DNA from: Oscillospiraceae bacterium
GTDB taxonomy: Bacteria; Bacillota; Clostridia; Oscillospirales; Oscillospiraceae
Length of the DNA stretch: 33,133 nt
Direction of reading: 5' to 3'
NCBI GenBank assembly: GCA_018385135.1
Contig: JAHAWY010000037.1
Location: 1-33,133 of the forward strand
Below, piece by piece: positions 1 through 7,713 of the stretch (its first letter is position 1; each line of letters opens with the position of its first letter). The translations under genes and the position numbers were made by a program. A model generated the notes under the pieces. It searched no databases, was not told where the DNA came from, and worked only from the letters and a program-made list of their open reading frames with translations.

Positions 1-30
1 ATATAATGTATATGTTAAGAATGATACAAT

Positions 31-54
31 ATTTTGTGAACAAAATGTTTTTTT
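31..54 (+). terminator. Weak AT-rich hairpin with T-tract
   Basis: ATTTTG (31-36) and CAAAAT (41-46) can form a 6-bp stem around a TGAA loop, followed by G and seven Ts. It could end a plus-strand transcript entering from outside the window. The stem is short and AT-only, so this is a weak call. Confidence 0.3.
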
Positions 55-139
55 ATTGATATAGAATAATTAGCTATTCAGGCGACGATACTTGAATTGT
101 GACCCGGACATAACACTAAGGAAAGGATGAAAAAAAGCT

Positions 140-568
140 TTGACAATTAGTGACATTATGACGGAAAGGGTTATTTCCATCGGCGAGGACGAGCCTGTTA
201 TCGCCGCGGCAAGACTCTTAAAACGAAACAACATCGGCGCTTTGCCCGTTCGCGGGGACAAAGGAAAGCTAAAGGGGATAGTCACGGACAGGGACATCGT
301 TTTGCGCTGCGTTGCGGCGGAGGCTGACCCTAAGGAGATAAGGGTAGGCGAGATAATGTCCCGAAACCTTGTAACGGCATCACCCTTTGATAACGCAAAA
401 ACAGTAACCGAGCGCATGGGCGAAAGCCAGGTACGTCGCATCCCTGTCACTGAAAACGGCATACTTGTTGGTATAGTGGCGCTGTCTGACATCGCCAGAA
501 ACGACGAGTTCGAGATGGAGGCAGCCGATGCCCTGAGTGAGATATCGTCCAATTTCAGGAGAAAATAA
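140..568 (+). CDS. Tandem CBS-domain protein
   Basis: A 142-residue protein made of a CBS pair and nothing else. CBS1 spans roughly residues 5-60 and CBS2 roughly 70-125; each shows the usual hydrophobic-Pro-V pattern (GALPVRG, RRIPVTENG) followed by L-x-GIV and a D-R-D or LSDI stretch. Bateman modules of this kind bind adenine nucleotides and usually regulate another protein; no catalytic domain is present. The start is read as TTG at 140, with an AAGGA ribosome site about ten bases upstream. An in-frame ATG at 158 is the alternative and would cut into the first CBS motif. It is a single-gene unit that converges on the M14 peptidase gene. The partner protein and ligand cannot be told from sequence. 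Confidence 0.85.
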   Translation: MTISDIMTERVISIGEDEPVIAAARLLKRNNIGALPVRGDKGKLKGIVTDRDIVLRCVAAEADPKEIRVGEIMSRNLVTASPFDNAKTVTERMGESQVRRIPVTENGILVGIVALSDIARNDEFEMEAADALSEISSNFRRK

Positions 569-573
569 TTCAT

Positions 574-612
574 GTGCGCGCCAAAGCCTAAACATAGTAT
601 TTTGGCGCGCAC
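574..612. terminator. Bidirectional terminator hairpin
   Basis: A perfect 12-bp stem, GTGCGCGCCAAA (574-585) with TTTGGCGCGCAC (601-612), and a 15-base loop. It lies between the convergent CBS and M14 genes. T-tracts are poor on both sides, but its position fits a shared terminator. Confidence 0.6.
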
Positions 613-616
613 AGCT

Positions 617-1576
617 TTATGCTTTATAGCAGTTCCAAAGCGCGGCACGAATAAGCATGGGTGCGGTATCTGCGTAAATCTTGGGAAGCTGCGCTTCAGG
701 AAGTGGGTTTTCGCCAAGACCAAGCTCAAGTGTGTAGCCGGGGCGGTCAAATTCCTTGATGAACCAATCCTTATATCCGGCATTGCCGCTCTCGGCGGGC
801 GTTTCAAAAAGCTCGTAGCCGCTGACCTCGCTCATGCTCTGACCCAGCTCACGAGAGCCGGTAGGCTCAAAAGTGCTGTATTTCCAATAGATCACCTCGC
901 CTTGACTATGCAGAGCTATGATAATGCCGGGGGATATTCTGCGCGTATACCTGGCAAGGGCGATAGACTCCGGCGCGCAGAGCGGTCCGTCTCCGACATA
1001 GTCACGCGGGGCGGGACGGTCATAGCCCTGCGAGAATTTTATGGCTTTTGCCTGCTCCCAGCCTGCCGGATATTGCAAATTCAGGTCGATTCCGTTAATA
1101 TTTGCCTTCCAGCCCTGTGGAAAGGGGATATGCGGAAATCCCAGCGCAATACACTTTGCCAGCTTGAAAAAGCCGCCGCTTGCAAGCTTGCCCTGTGCAA
1201 GGTCAACACCGTCGGGATTTACGAGCGGAACAAGATAAAGCCTGCTGCAGGCGAGTATGTCTTTTGCCAAAACGCCGAACAGCTCACCGTCAGAAACGTA
1301 AGCACGGCAAAGCTGCTCAATAAAGCACATCATAACCTGTGTGCCGACCCATTCGTTGGCGTGATGGGCGGCGCTTATCAGAACGCTGTTTTCCCCCGTG
1401 CCGAGAGAGGCGGCTAAAATCGGCTTGCCCATTACGCTTCTGCCGATACACTCTGTTTTTAAAAAAGAGTATTCACTTGACAGCCTGCTCAGCGCCGACG
1501 AAACAGACGCAAAGTTTTTTGCCTCGGCGCAAGGCATTTTTCCTAAATTTTCCGAAAACAGATCATCCGCGAACAT
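617..1576 (-). CDS. M14 metallopeptidase (gamma-D-glutamyl-diaminopimelate endopeptidase type)
   Basis: A 319-residue zinc carboxypeptidase-fold protein. Zinc ligands are visible as H72-x-x-E75 (AAHHANEW) and H223 (ALHSQGE); the catalytic glutamate is E284 (YTLELGLG). NPDGVD near 120-125 and DLNLQYPAGW near 164-173 are typical of the bacterial ENP1/YqgT branch of M14, whose characterised members cut the D-Glu-meso-DAP bond of peptidoglycan stem peptides. The start at 1576 is chosen because GGAGGT lies six bases upstream; the open frame extends 19 codons further to 1633 without a ribosome site. No signal peptide is evident, so it probably acts in the cytoplasm on imported or recycled muropeptides, or in spore-related wall turnover. 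The substrate is inferred from the family. Confidence 0.85.
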   Translation of the reverse strand: MFADDLFSENLGKMPCAEAKNFASVSSALSRLSSEYSFLKTECIGRSVMGKPILAASLGTGENSVLISAAHHANEWVGTQVMMCFIEQLCRAYVSDGELFGVLAKDILACSRLYLVPLVNPDGVDLAQGKLASGGFFKLAKCIALGFPHIPFPQGWKANINGIDLNLQYPAGWEQAKAIKFSQGYDRPAPRDYVGDGPLCAPESIALARYTRRISPGIIIALHSQGEVIYWKYSTFEPTGSRELGQSMSEVSGYELFETPAESGNAGYKDWFIKEFDRPGYTLELGLGENPLPEAQLPKIYADTAPMLIRAALWNCYKA

Positions 1577-1754
1577 ATATGTACCTCCAAAAATGATTTT
1601 TCGCAAATTTCCATAATGACGCTTTACACTCATCTTATGCGTAAAATGCGCAGAAGGTAATTGAGCAATATTTTTCTGCGGGCAAGCGGCGTTAATTAGG
1701 CGCTCACGAGAACATAATGATAGTGCGCAAAAAAACAGAAAGCGGGGAGCAGGG

Positions 1755-2792
1755 ATGATTAAAAGAAATAAAAAATGGGCGATTTTGCTCGCGTTGAGCG
1801 CCTATGTGACGGTGTTTTCCACGGCAACGGCGTATGCCGAGCAGCGTACGGAGCTGGTGCCGATGGGCTATACAGTCGGAATAAGCATGACAACGGACGG
1901 AGCGCTGGTAGTTGGTCTGGCTGCAACCGAAAACGGCGGCGCGCCGTCTCCGGCGGCGCAGGCGGGGCTGCTGCCGGGAGATTTGATAACGGCGGTAGAC
2001 GGCGTTAAGGTTGGCTCGGCAGCGGAGCTTAGAGCGCTGCTGTCGCAGCATCAGAAAGATGATTTGACTCTTGACGTTTTAAGGGGAGAGGATAAGCTCC
2101 AGCTAACGCTCTGCCCTAATACGGCAAGCGGCGCGGTGGAGCTTGGAGTATGGCTTCGAGACAGCGTTGCGGGCATAGGTACACTGACCTATTATGACCC
2201 GCAAAGCGGCAAATATGGAGGCTTGGGTCACGGTATAAACGACACGGACTCCGGTGTTCTTATGCCTTTAGGATGCGGCAGCATTTTTAAGTCAGTAATT
2301 ACCGATGTTAAGCGCGGCTGCGCGGGTGAGCCGGGCGAGCTTTGCGGAAGCTTCGACCCCATGGAACAAAAGGGCGAGATACTGAGCAATACAGGCTGCG
2401 GGATTTTCGGAATATTTAAGGGAGAGACGCCGAGTGCTAAGGCAATTCCAATAGCGCACGCCGATGAGATCGAGCTGGGCGAGGCGGTAATACTCTGCAA
2501 CACTACAGGCTGCGAGGTTGAGGAATTCAAGGTCGAGATAACCCGCGTCTACAAGGGAGACAACTCGGGACGAAGCCTGATGCTTTGTGTGCGTGACGAA
2601 AGGCTGCTTGAGAGGACGGGCGGCATTGTTCAGGGAATGAGCGGCAGCCCCATAATTCAAAACGGCAGGCTGGTCGGAGCTGTTACTCACGTTCTGATTT
2701 CTAACCCCAGCAAGGGCTTTGGAATATCCATTGACAATATGCTTGAAGCGTCCGATTGGAACACTGCCAATGAAGAATTGCCTGCCGCATAG
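1755..2792 (+). CDS. spoIVB: SpoIVB serine peptidase (S55)
   Basis: In sporulating Bacilli and Clostridia SpoIVB is made in the forespore, crosses into the intermembrane space and cuts SpoIVFA, releasing SpoIVFB to process pro-sigma-K. This copy has 345 residues: an N-terminal hydrophobic signal/anchor (about 9-28), a PDZ domain (about 45-120, with AAQAGLLPGDLITAVDG) and the S55 peptidase domain. The catalytic residues are visible as H159 in GGLGHGI, with D163 just after, and the serine S296 in QGMSGSPI. It is somewhat shorter than the B. subtilis protein. A GGGGAGCAGGG ribosome site precedes the ATG. A CATAATGA at 1713-1720 resembles a forespore sigma -10 element, but I see no good -35. The neighbour spo0A reproduces the conserved spoIVB-spo0A order and makes the call secure. 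Confidence 0.95.
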   Translation: MIKRNKKWAILLALSAYVTVFSTATAYAEQRTELVPMGYTVGISMTTDGALVVGLAATENGGAPSPAAQAGLLPGDLITAVDGVKVGSAAELRALLSQHQKDDLTLDVLRGEDKLQLTLCPNTASGAVELGVWLRDSVAGIGTLTYYDPQSGKYGGLGHGINDTDSGVLMPLGCGSIFKSVITDVKRGCAGEPGELCGSFDPMEQKGEILSNTGCGIFGIFKGETPSAKAIPIAHADEIELGEAVILCNTTGCEVEEFKVEITRVYKGDNSGRSLMLCVRDERLLERTGGIVQGMSGSPIIQNGRLVGAVTHVLISNPSKGFGISIDNMLEASDWNTANEELPAA

Positions 2793-2810
2793 TGACTTAA
2801 TAATGAAGCA

Positions 2811-2840
2811 AGGGTCGTTTTCGCTGCGCGATGCGACCCT
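2811..2840 (+). terminator. Hairpin after spoIVB
   Basis: AGGGTCG (2811-2817) pairs with CGACCCT (2834-2840), and TCGC/GCGA pair inside it. Only a short GTTT follows, so termination may be partial and some spoIVB transcripts may run into spo0A. Confidence 0.5.
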
Positions 2841-2852
2841 GTTTCAACGCGC

Positions 2853-2955
2853 TTCGACAGCGGATTTTGCGTTAATTCGTTAAATTGTGATAAAGCATGA
2901 CGTATTATGCGTTAAAAACGAAAAATACTTGTCGAAATCGTCGATGATAGTCGAA
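2853..2955 (+). promoter_or_regulatory. Spo0A-box-like sites upstream of spo0A
   Basis: The Spo0A recognition heptamer TGTCGAA occurs exactly at 2930-2936 and, on the opposite strand, as TTCGACA at 2853-2859. A one-mismatch copy AGTCGAA lies at 2949-2955. All lie 145-245 bases upstream of the spo0A start in AT-rich DNA, fitting autoregulation as known in B. subtilis. A TTGACG at 3033-3038 is a possible -35, but no convincing -10 is seen at standard spacing. Confidence 0.5.
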
Positions 2956-3098
2956 TTATGTAAACAAAAACCTGTCTGATTTTAACATTTATTTCTTGCG
3001 CTTTCCGCAGAAATATGTTAAATTGTACTCGTTTGACGGTGAATGTGCTTAAATAGATAAATGGCCTGCCGTAATTGTAAAATAACGGAGGATGAATT

Positions 3099-3887
3099 AT
3101 GGAAACCAAAGCAAGAGTATTGATTGCAGACTCGGGAGAGGATTTTCGCTATCTGATGGCGGATACGATTTCCTCTGAGGAGGATCTTCTCGTTGTAGGC
3201 ACTGCGGGCGACGGCGTGGAGACTCTCGCTCTCATCGAGCAAAAGCACCCGGACATTATCGTAATGGATTTGGTACTTACGAAGATGGACGGACTTGGCG
3301 TGCTGCGCAAGCTGGCGCAGAAGCAGCAGAGACCGGCTGTTATCATAGTATCAGGTTTTTTTAACGACCATGTCATTCAGGAAGCCGCGGAGCTGGGCGC
3401 TTATTACTTCATGCCGAAGCCCTGCGACATTCCCGCGTTGCTTGAGCGCATTCGGCAAATTACGGCGTCGCGCAGGGTCAGTGGGCTTGTCACCGCCAAG
3501 CAGGGCATTGCTATCGGCGCACCGCAGGAGAGTCTTGAAACAGTTGTTACTGAGGTCATTCACGAAATTGGCGTGCCGGCGCATATCAAGGGCTACCAAT
3601 ATCTGCGCGAAGCAATCATCCTCACGATAAACGATATGGATATAATCAATTCCGTTACGAAGGTGCTTTATCCCACCGTTGCTAAGAAATTCGGCACAAC
3701 ACCCTCACGCGTTGAGCGTGCGATCCGCCATGCCATCGAGGTCGCGTGGGACAGGGGAGATTTGGAAACGCTGCAAAAGTTTTTTGGCTATACCGTGTCC
3801 AATGTAAAAGGAAAGCCCACAAACAGCGAATTTATAGCCATGATCGCAGACTGCTTGAGTCTGCGCCGCAAGGTTGCGGAAAAATAA
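3099..3887 (+). CDS. spo0A: Spo0A, master response regulator of sporulation
   Basis: A 262-residue protein with an N-terminal receiver (1-120), a linker, and the Spo0A-specific DNA-binding domain (about 145-262). The phospho-acceptor is D57 (IIVMDLVL), the switch serine is S85 and the conserved lysine is K107 (MPKPCD). The C-terminal domain is nearly identical to textbook Spo0[20 protein letters not shown], then [15 protein letters not shown] (recognition helix) and [13 protein letters not shown]. The receiver is less conserved: the usual paired aspartates (DD) at the end of strand 1 are D11-S12 here, and the proline usual after strand 3 is missing. A GGAGGATGAATT ribosome site precedes the ATG. 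It follows spoIVB and has its own upstream Spo0A-box-like sites and a strong terminator downstream. Identity is certain; the effect of the receiver changes is unknown. Confidence 0.97.
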   Translation: METKARVLIADSGEDFRYLMADTISSEEDLLVVGTAGDGVETLALIEQKHPDIIVMDLVLTKMDGLGVLRKLAQKQQRPAVIIVSGFFNDHVIQEAAELGAYYFMPKPCDIPALLERIRQITASRRVSGLVTAKQGIAIGAPQESLETVVTEVIHEIGVPAHIKGYQYLREAIILTINDMDIINSVTKVLYPTVAKKFGTTPSRVERAIRHAIEVAWDRGDLETLQKFFGYTVSNVKGKPTNSEFIAMIADCLSLRRKVAEK

Positions 3888-3905
3888 ATGTCGGATAGCT
3901 TCCGC

Positions 3906-3952
3906 GCGTAAACAGCCCTGATTGGCATTTTGCTTATCAGGGCTGTTTACGC
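3906..3952 (+). terminator. Strong hairpin after spo0A
   Basis: A perfect 17-bp stem (3906-3922 with 3936-3952; core AACAGCCCTGAT/ATCAGGGCTGTT) and a 13-base loop, 20 bases after the spo0A stop. It is followed by an AT-rich stretch rather than a clean T-run. Confidence 0.75.
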
Positions 3953-4060
3953 ATATAATTAGCTATTACACATTTGGATAAATGTAAAAGAACTTAAAAA
4001 GGGCTTTGCCTGCAAAAGGTTTTGTGATAGTATAGCATAGCCGGAAAGGGAGGATGCAGT

Positions 4061-5320
4061 ATGCTTTTAGATGATTTCTTGAGATCCATCAATATGCACC
4101 CGGAGCAGACGGATATAGACAAAACTGCCGAGAGCATTTTGTCGGAGATGAACAGGGGCTTAAAGGGTGAAGCGTCGTCAATACAAATGATACCAACCTT
4201 TATCGCCGCTGAGGGCAAAGCCCCCGAAAACGCTCCCGTTATCGCCATTGACGCGGGCGGCACAAACCTGCGTGTGGGGCTTGTTACCTTTTCTGACGGA
4301 GAGCCGCGGCTTTCACGCTTTGAAAAATGCCCTGTTCCGGGCAGCTATGGCACTATTTCAGCTGACGATTTTTTTTCCGAGCTTGCGGATAAGATCCTTC
4401 CGCTGACAGCCGAGAGCGACACTATCGGCTTTTGCTTTTCCTACCCTGCGGAGATTTTCCCAAACCGTGACGGGCGTATTTTGCAGCTAAACAAGGAGCT
4501 GTCGGTTTCCGGTGCCGAGGGCAAGATCATCGGTGAGGAGCTTATAAGAAAGCTTAAGGACGCGGGTGTTTCAAAACCGCTGCGCTTTACCCTTTTAAAT
4601 GACACCGTCGCGGGGCTTATGGGCGGACTTGCCACCTTGCGCCTTTCGCATTGCGACGGCTTAGCGGGACTGATCCTCGGCACGGGCTATAATACCTGCT
4701 ATATAGAGCGAGGAGCGCGCATAGAGAAGCTTTGCAGCTCGCACGATATGATAATCAACTGTGAATCAGGAATTTTCAATAAGGCTCTTCGCGGCAGGTC
4801 GGACGAGCTGGTTGATGCCGCCAGCGCTATTCCAAACGACCACTGGCTGGAAAAAATGCTCAGCGGCGCGTATCACGGAGGAGTGATAAGCCGCACGGCG
4901 GCGCTCGCGCAAAATGCCGGTCTCCTGTCGGAAGCCTTTAAAGAGGGCTTCAAGGAGTTCACAACTCCGGAGCTGGACGACTTTCTTCGCGGAGCGGATA
5001 ACCGCGTTTCCAAAATGTGTGTCGGCGATGACCGCGAACTGCTCACCGCCATAATTGACCGCAGCTTCGAGCGCGCCGCGCGTCTGGTTTGCGCTAATAT
5101 TCTTGCCCTTTGCCTTCAGGTGGACGGAGGAAAAAGCGAAGCGCGGCCGTTTTGCGTGGTTGCCGAGGGATCGACCTTCCATAACTCGCTGCTTTTTAAA
5201 AGCAAGCTGCAAAGGCTTCTAAATGACCATGTTAAGGAGAAGCGCTCGCGTCATATAATCTGCGTGCAGGCGGAAAACTCCACAATGGCGGGTACAGCAC
5301 TTGCTGCTTTACTCAATTAA
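4061..5320 (+). CDS. Hexokinase-family sugar kinase (eukaryotic-type fold)
   Basis: A 419-residue ATP-dependent hexose kinase, expected to make glucose-6-phosphate or a related sugar phosphate in the cytoplasm. The phosphate-1 loop is [11 protein letters not shown] (63-73), followed by the sugar-binding SYPAE segment (127-131), the catalytic Asp in LLNDTVAG (D181), the phosphate-2 loop LILGTGYN (204-211), the glucose-binding NCES (233-236) and the adenosine motif VAEGSTF (367-373). The order and size match the PF00349/PF03727 hexokinases best known from eukaryotes, not the ~300-residue ROK or Glk bacterial glucokinases. The ribosome site is GGGAGGATGCAGT before ATG. It stands alone between the spo0A terminator and prfA. 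The sugar specificity is not readable from sequence. Confidence 0.85.
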   Translation: MLLDDFLRSINMHPEQTDIDKTAESILSEMNRGLKGEASSIQMIPTFIAAEGKAPENAPVIAIDAGGTNLRVGLVTFSDGEPRLSRFEKCPVPGSYGTISADDFFSELADKILPLTAESDTIGFCFSYPAEIFPNRDGRILQLNKELSVSGAEGKIIGEELIRKLKDAGVSKPLRFTLLNDTVAGLMGGLATLRLSHCDGLAGLILGTGYNTCYIERGARIEKLCSSHDMIINCESGIFNKALRGRSDELVDAASAIPNDHWLEKMLSGAYHGGVISRTAALAQNAGLLSEAFKEGFKEFTTPELDDFLRGADNRVSKMCVGDDRELLTAIIDRSFERAARLVCANILALCLQVDGGKSEARPFCVVAEGSTFHNSLLFKSKLQRLLNDHVKEKRSRHIICVQAENSTMAGTALAALLN

Positions 5321-5330
5321 AGTACCGCAG

Positions 5331-5359
5331 TTTACTTATACGGGTAAATGTGGTAATAT
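5331..5359 (+). promoter_or_regulatory. Possible sigma-A promoter for prfA
   Basis: TTTACT (5331-5336), a 17-base spacer and TAATAT (5354-5359), about 54 bases upstream of the prfA start. The -10 is imperfect; alternative -10s exist in the TATATATA run that follows. Confidence 0.4.
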
Positions 5360-5412
5360 ATATACTCAGATTTATTTTCTCTATTCAACTATTTCTAAAG
5401 GATGAAACATAT

Positions 5413-6477
5413 ATGCTTGAAAAGCTAAAGGCTATCGAAGAAAGATTTATTGAGCTGGAAAATCGCATGGCGCAGCCGGAGGTTTATTCCGATGTAAACG
5501 CCTACGCGAAGTTGGCTAAGGATCAAAAGGAGCTTGCTCCCGTAGTCGAGGCGTATCGCCTTTATAAAAAATACGACAGCAACGCCAAAGAGGCAAAGGC
5601 GCTTCTCTCCGACCCTGAGATGAAGGAAATGGCGCAGGAGGAGCTTGAGGAAGCCAAGGAGGGTATGGAAAAAACTCTTGAACAGCTTAAAATCCTGCTG
5701 CTGCCGAAAGACCCCAACGACGACAAGAACGTCATCGTCGAAATTCGCGGCGGCGCGGGCGGAGACGAGGCTGCGCTTTTTGCGAACAGCCTTTACCGTA
5801 TGTACTCAATGTATGCCGAGTCAAAGCGCTGGAAGACCGAAATCGCGAACATCAATGAAACCGAGATTGGAGGAATTAAGGAGGTCAGCTTCATTATCGA
5901 GGGCGAGGGCGCATATTCCCGCCTGAAGTTTGAAAGCGGCGTTCACCGTGTTCAGCGCGTACCTGAGACAGAAACTGCCGGACGCATCCATACCAGCACT
6001 GTGACCGTTGCCGTTTTGCCGGAGATGGACGAGGTGGATTTTGAGATTAATCCCGCCGATTTGCAGATTGATACTTACCGCTCCTCCGGCGCGGGCGGTC
6101 AGCACGTTAACAAAACAGAAAGCGCCATCCGCATCACGCATCTGCCCACGGGAACGGTGGTAGAGTGTCAGGATGAGCGCAGCCAGCATAAAAACCGCGA
6201 GAGGGCGATGAAAATCCTTGCCTCGCGTCTTTATGAGGCGGAGCAGGCAAAGCGAAACGCCGAGCTTGCCGCCGAACGCAAAAGCCAAGTCGGAACGGGA
6301 GACCGTTCCGAGCGCATTAGAACATATAACTTCCCTCAAGGTCGCGTTACAGACCATCGCATAGGCTTGACGCTTTATAAAATTGAGCAGATAATGAACG
6401 GCGATATAGACGAGATAATTGACGCGCTGATAACCGCGGATCAGGCGGAAAAGATGAAGGCGAGCAGCGAGGAATAA
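5413..6477 (+). CDS. prfA: Peptide chain release factor 1
   Basis: Release factor 1 reads UAA and UAG in the ribosomal A site and triggers peptidyl-tRNA hydrolysis. The product is 354 residues: an N-terminal coiled-coil domain 1 (about 1-95), the [12 protein letters not shown] motif (113-124), the codon-reading tripeptide PET (184-186, the PxT of RF1 rather than the SPF of RF2) and the catalytic [16 protein letters not shown] with GGQ at 228-230. The start at 5413 is set by homology (MLEKL) and by AAAGGATG ten bases upstream; the open frame runs back 21 codons to 5350 through a hydrophobic stretch that is not part of the family. It is closely followed by the Sua5-CoaE gene, a common Firmicutes neighbourhood for Sua5. 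Confidence 0.96.
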   Translation: MLEKLKAIEERFIELENRMAQPEVYSDVNAYAKLAKDQKELAPVVEAYRLYKKYDSNAKEAKALLSDPEMKEMAQEELEEAKEGMEKTLEQLKILLLPKDPNDDKNVIVEIRGGAGGDEAALFANSLYRMYSMYAESKRWKTEIANINETEIGGIKEVSFIIEGEGAYSRLKFESGVHRVQRVPETETAGRIHTSTVTVAVLPEMDEVDFEINPADLQIDTYRSSGAGGQHVNKTESAIRITHLPTGTVVECQDERSQHKNRERAMKILASRLYEAEQAKRNAELAAERKSQVGTGDRSERIRTYNFPQGRVTDHRIGLTLYKIEQIMNGDIDEIIDALITADQAEKMKASSEE

Positions 6478-6498
6478 GCGGCGTCAAGAGGTGCTTTT

Positions 6499-7713
6499 AT
6501 GCAAACCAGAATAATTTGCGAGGATATTTCCGCTGCGGCGGAAATAATAAAAGACGGCGGGCTTGTTGCCGTGCCCACGGAAACGGTATACGGTCTTGCC
6601 GCTAACGGTCTTGACGAGGCAGCGGTGAAACGCGTTTTCAAGGCAAAGGGCAGACCCGAAAGCAAGCCCCTGAGTCTTATGGTAAGCGGCTCGGAGATGA
6701 TAGATAAGCTCTGTGTCGAAGTGCCGAAAGCGGCGTATTTTCTGTCGGATGTTTTTTGGCCCGGACCGCTGACGATCGTTTTAAAGGCAAAAAACGGTAT
6801 TCCCGATATTGTTCGCGCAGGCGGGGAGACCATTGGGCTTCGCTGCCCACAGCACCCGAAAACAATGGAGCTTTTAAAACAGTGCGGCGTTCCGCTGGCA
6901 GCGCCGTCGGCAAACCCTTCGGGAGAGAAAAGCCCCAAAACAGCGGGTGAGGTGCTCGCCTGCTTTGACGGCATGATTGACGCTGTTATTGACGGAGGCG
7001 AGTGCAGCATCGGCGTCGAGTCCACCGTTATAGATATGTCCAAAACACCGTATAGGATTTTGCGTGAGGGTGCTGTTAAGTCATCTGAGCTTGATATGAT
7101 GCTGATGGCATCAATGACCATAATCGGAATAACGGGCGGCACAGGCTGCGGCAAAACAACGGCGCTGGACGTTCTTGAAAAAATGGGCGGATTGATTATT
7201 GACTGCGACGCTGTTTATCACGAGCTGCTCCAAAACAGCGACGAGCTTATCAAGGCGCTTGACGAACGCTTTCCCGGGGCAATACCTCCGGGTACGCATG
7301 ATACGAAAGCGTTGGGGGAAATAGTTTTTTCAGACCCCGTGGAGCTTGCGGCGCTAAACGCCATTACCCACCGCTTTGTTGGCAATGAAATTATGCGAAG
7401 GCTTTCCGATTGGGCGAAAAACGGCGGGCGTGTTGCCGCCATTGACGCGATCGCGCTGCTTGAAAGCGGCGTTTCCGGATATTGCAGGGAAACCGTCGGC
7501 ATTACAGCGCCATATGAAACCAGAATTTCGCGCCTTATGAAGCGCGAGGGCATTTCGCGCGAATATGCAAAGCTTCGCGTTGACGCGCAAAAGCCGAACG
7601 AATACTTTGAGGAAAACTGCGACAATACGCTTTGCAACGATGGGGACAGACAAAGCTTTGAAACCAAGTGTGAAGCGCTGTTTTCAGAAATTATCAGGAG
7701 GAATTCAACATGA
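6499..7713 (+). CDS. Fusion of TsaC/Sua5 (threonylcarbamoyl-AMP synthase) and CoaE (dephospho-CoA kinase)
   Basis: One 404-residue frame carries two enzymes. Residues 1-200 are a YrdC/Sua5 domain, which makes threonylcarbamoyl-AMP for tRNA t6A37: PTETVYGLAAN (26-36), KAKGRPESKPLSL (48-60), SANPSG (137-142) and STVID (175-179). From M206 the sequence is a complete CoaE, the last step of coenzyme A synthesis: P-loop GITGGTGCGKTT (210-221), DCDAVYHELL (235-244), LNAITH (286-291) and RISRLMKREGIS with AQKPNEYFEENCD (about 342-375). The usual DVPLLFE motif of CoaE is AIDAIALLESG here. The internal ATG at 7114 is in frame but has no good ribosome site, so a true fused polypeptide is favoured. The gene follows prfA and overlaps the next gene by ATGA. 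Confidence 0.88.
   Translation: MQTRIICEDISAAAEIIKDGGLVAVPTETVYGLAANGLDEAAVKRVFKAKGRPESKPLSLMVSGSEMIDKLCVEVPKAAYFLSDVFWPGPLTIVLKAKNGIPDIVRAGGETIGLRCPQHPKTMELLKQCGVPLAAPSANPSGEKSPKTAGEVLACFDGMIDAVIDGGECSIGVESTVIDMSKTPYRILREGAVKSSELDMMLMASMTIIGITGGTGCGKTTALDVLEKMGGLIIDCDAVYHELLQNSDELIKALDERFPGAIPPGTHDTKALGEIVFSDPVELAALNAITHRFVGNEIMRRLSDWAKNGGRVAAIDAIALLESGVSGYCRETVGITAPYETRISRLMKREGISREYAKLRVDAQKPNEYFEENCDNTLCNDGDRQSFETKCEALFSEIIRRNST

Noticed and set aside
572..1417. 281-codon plus-strand frame opposite the M14 gene
   Set aside because: It begins in the terminator hairpin, shows no family features, and the minus strand carries complete M14 zinc and catalytic motifs.
1649..1680. CGCAGAA/TTCTGCG inverted repeat between the M14 and spoIVB genes
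   Set aside because: Seven bases with an 18-base loop; too weak to call an operator or terminator.
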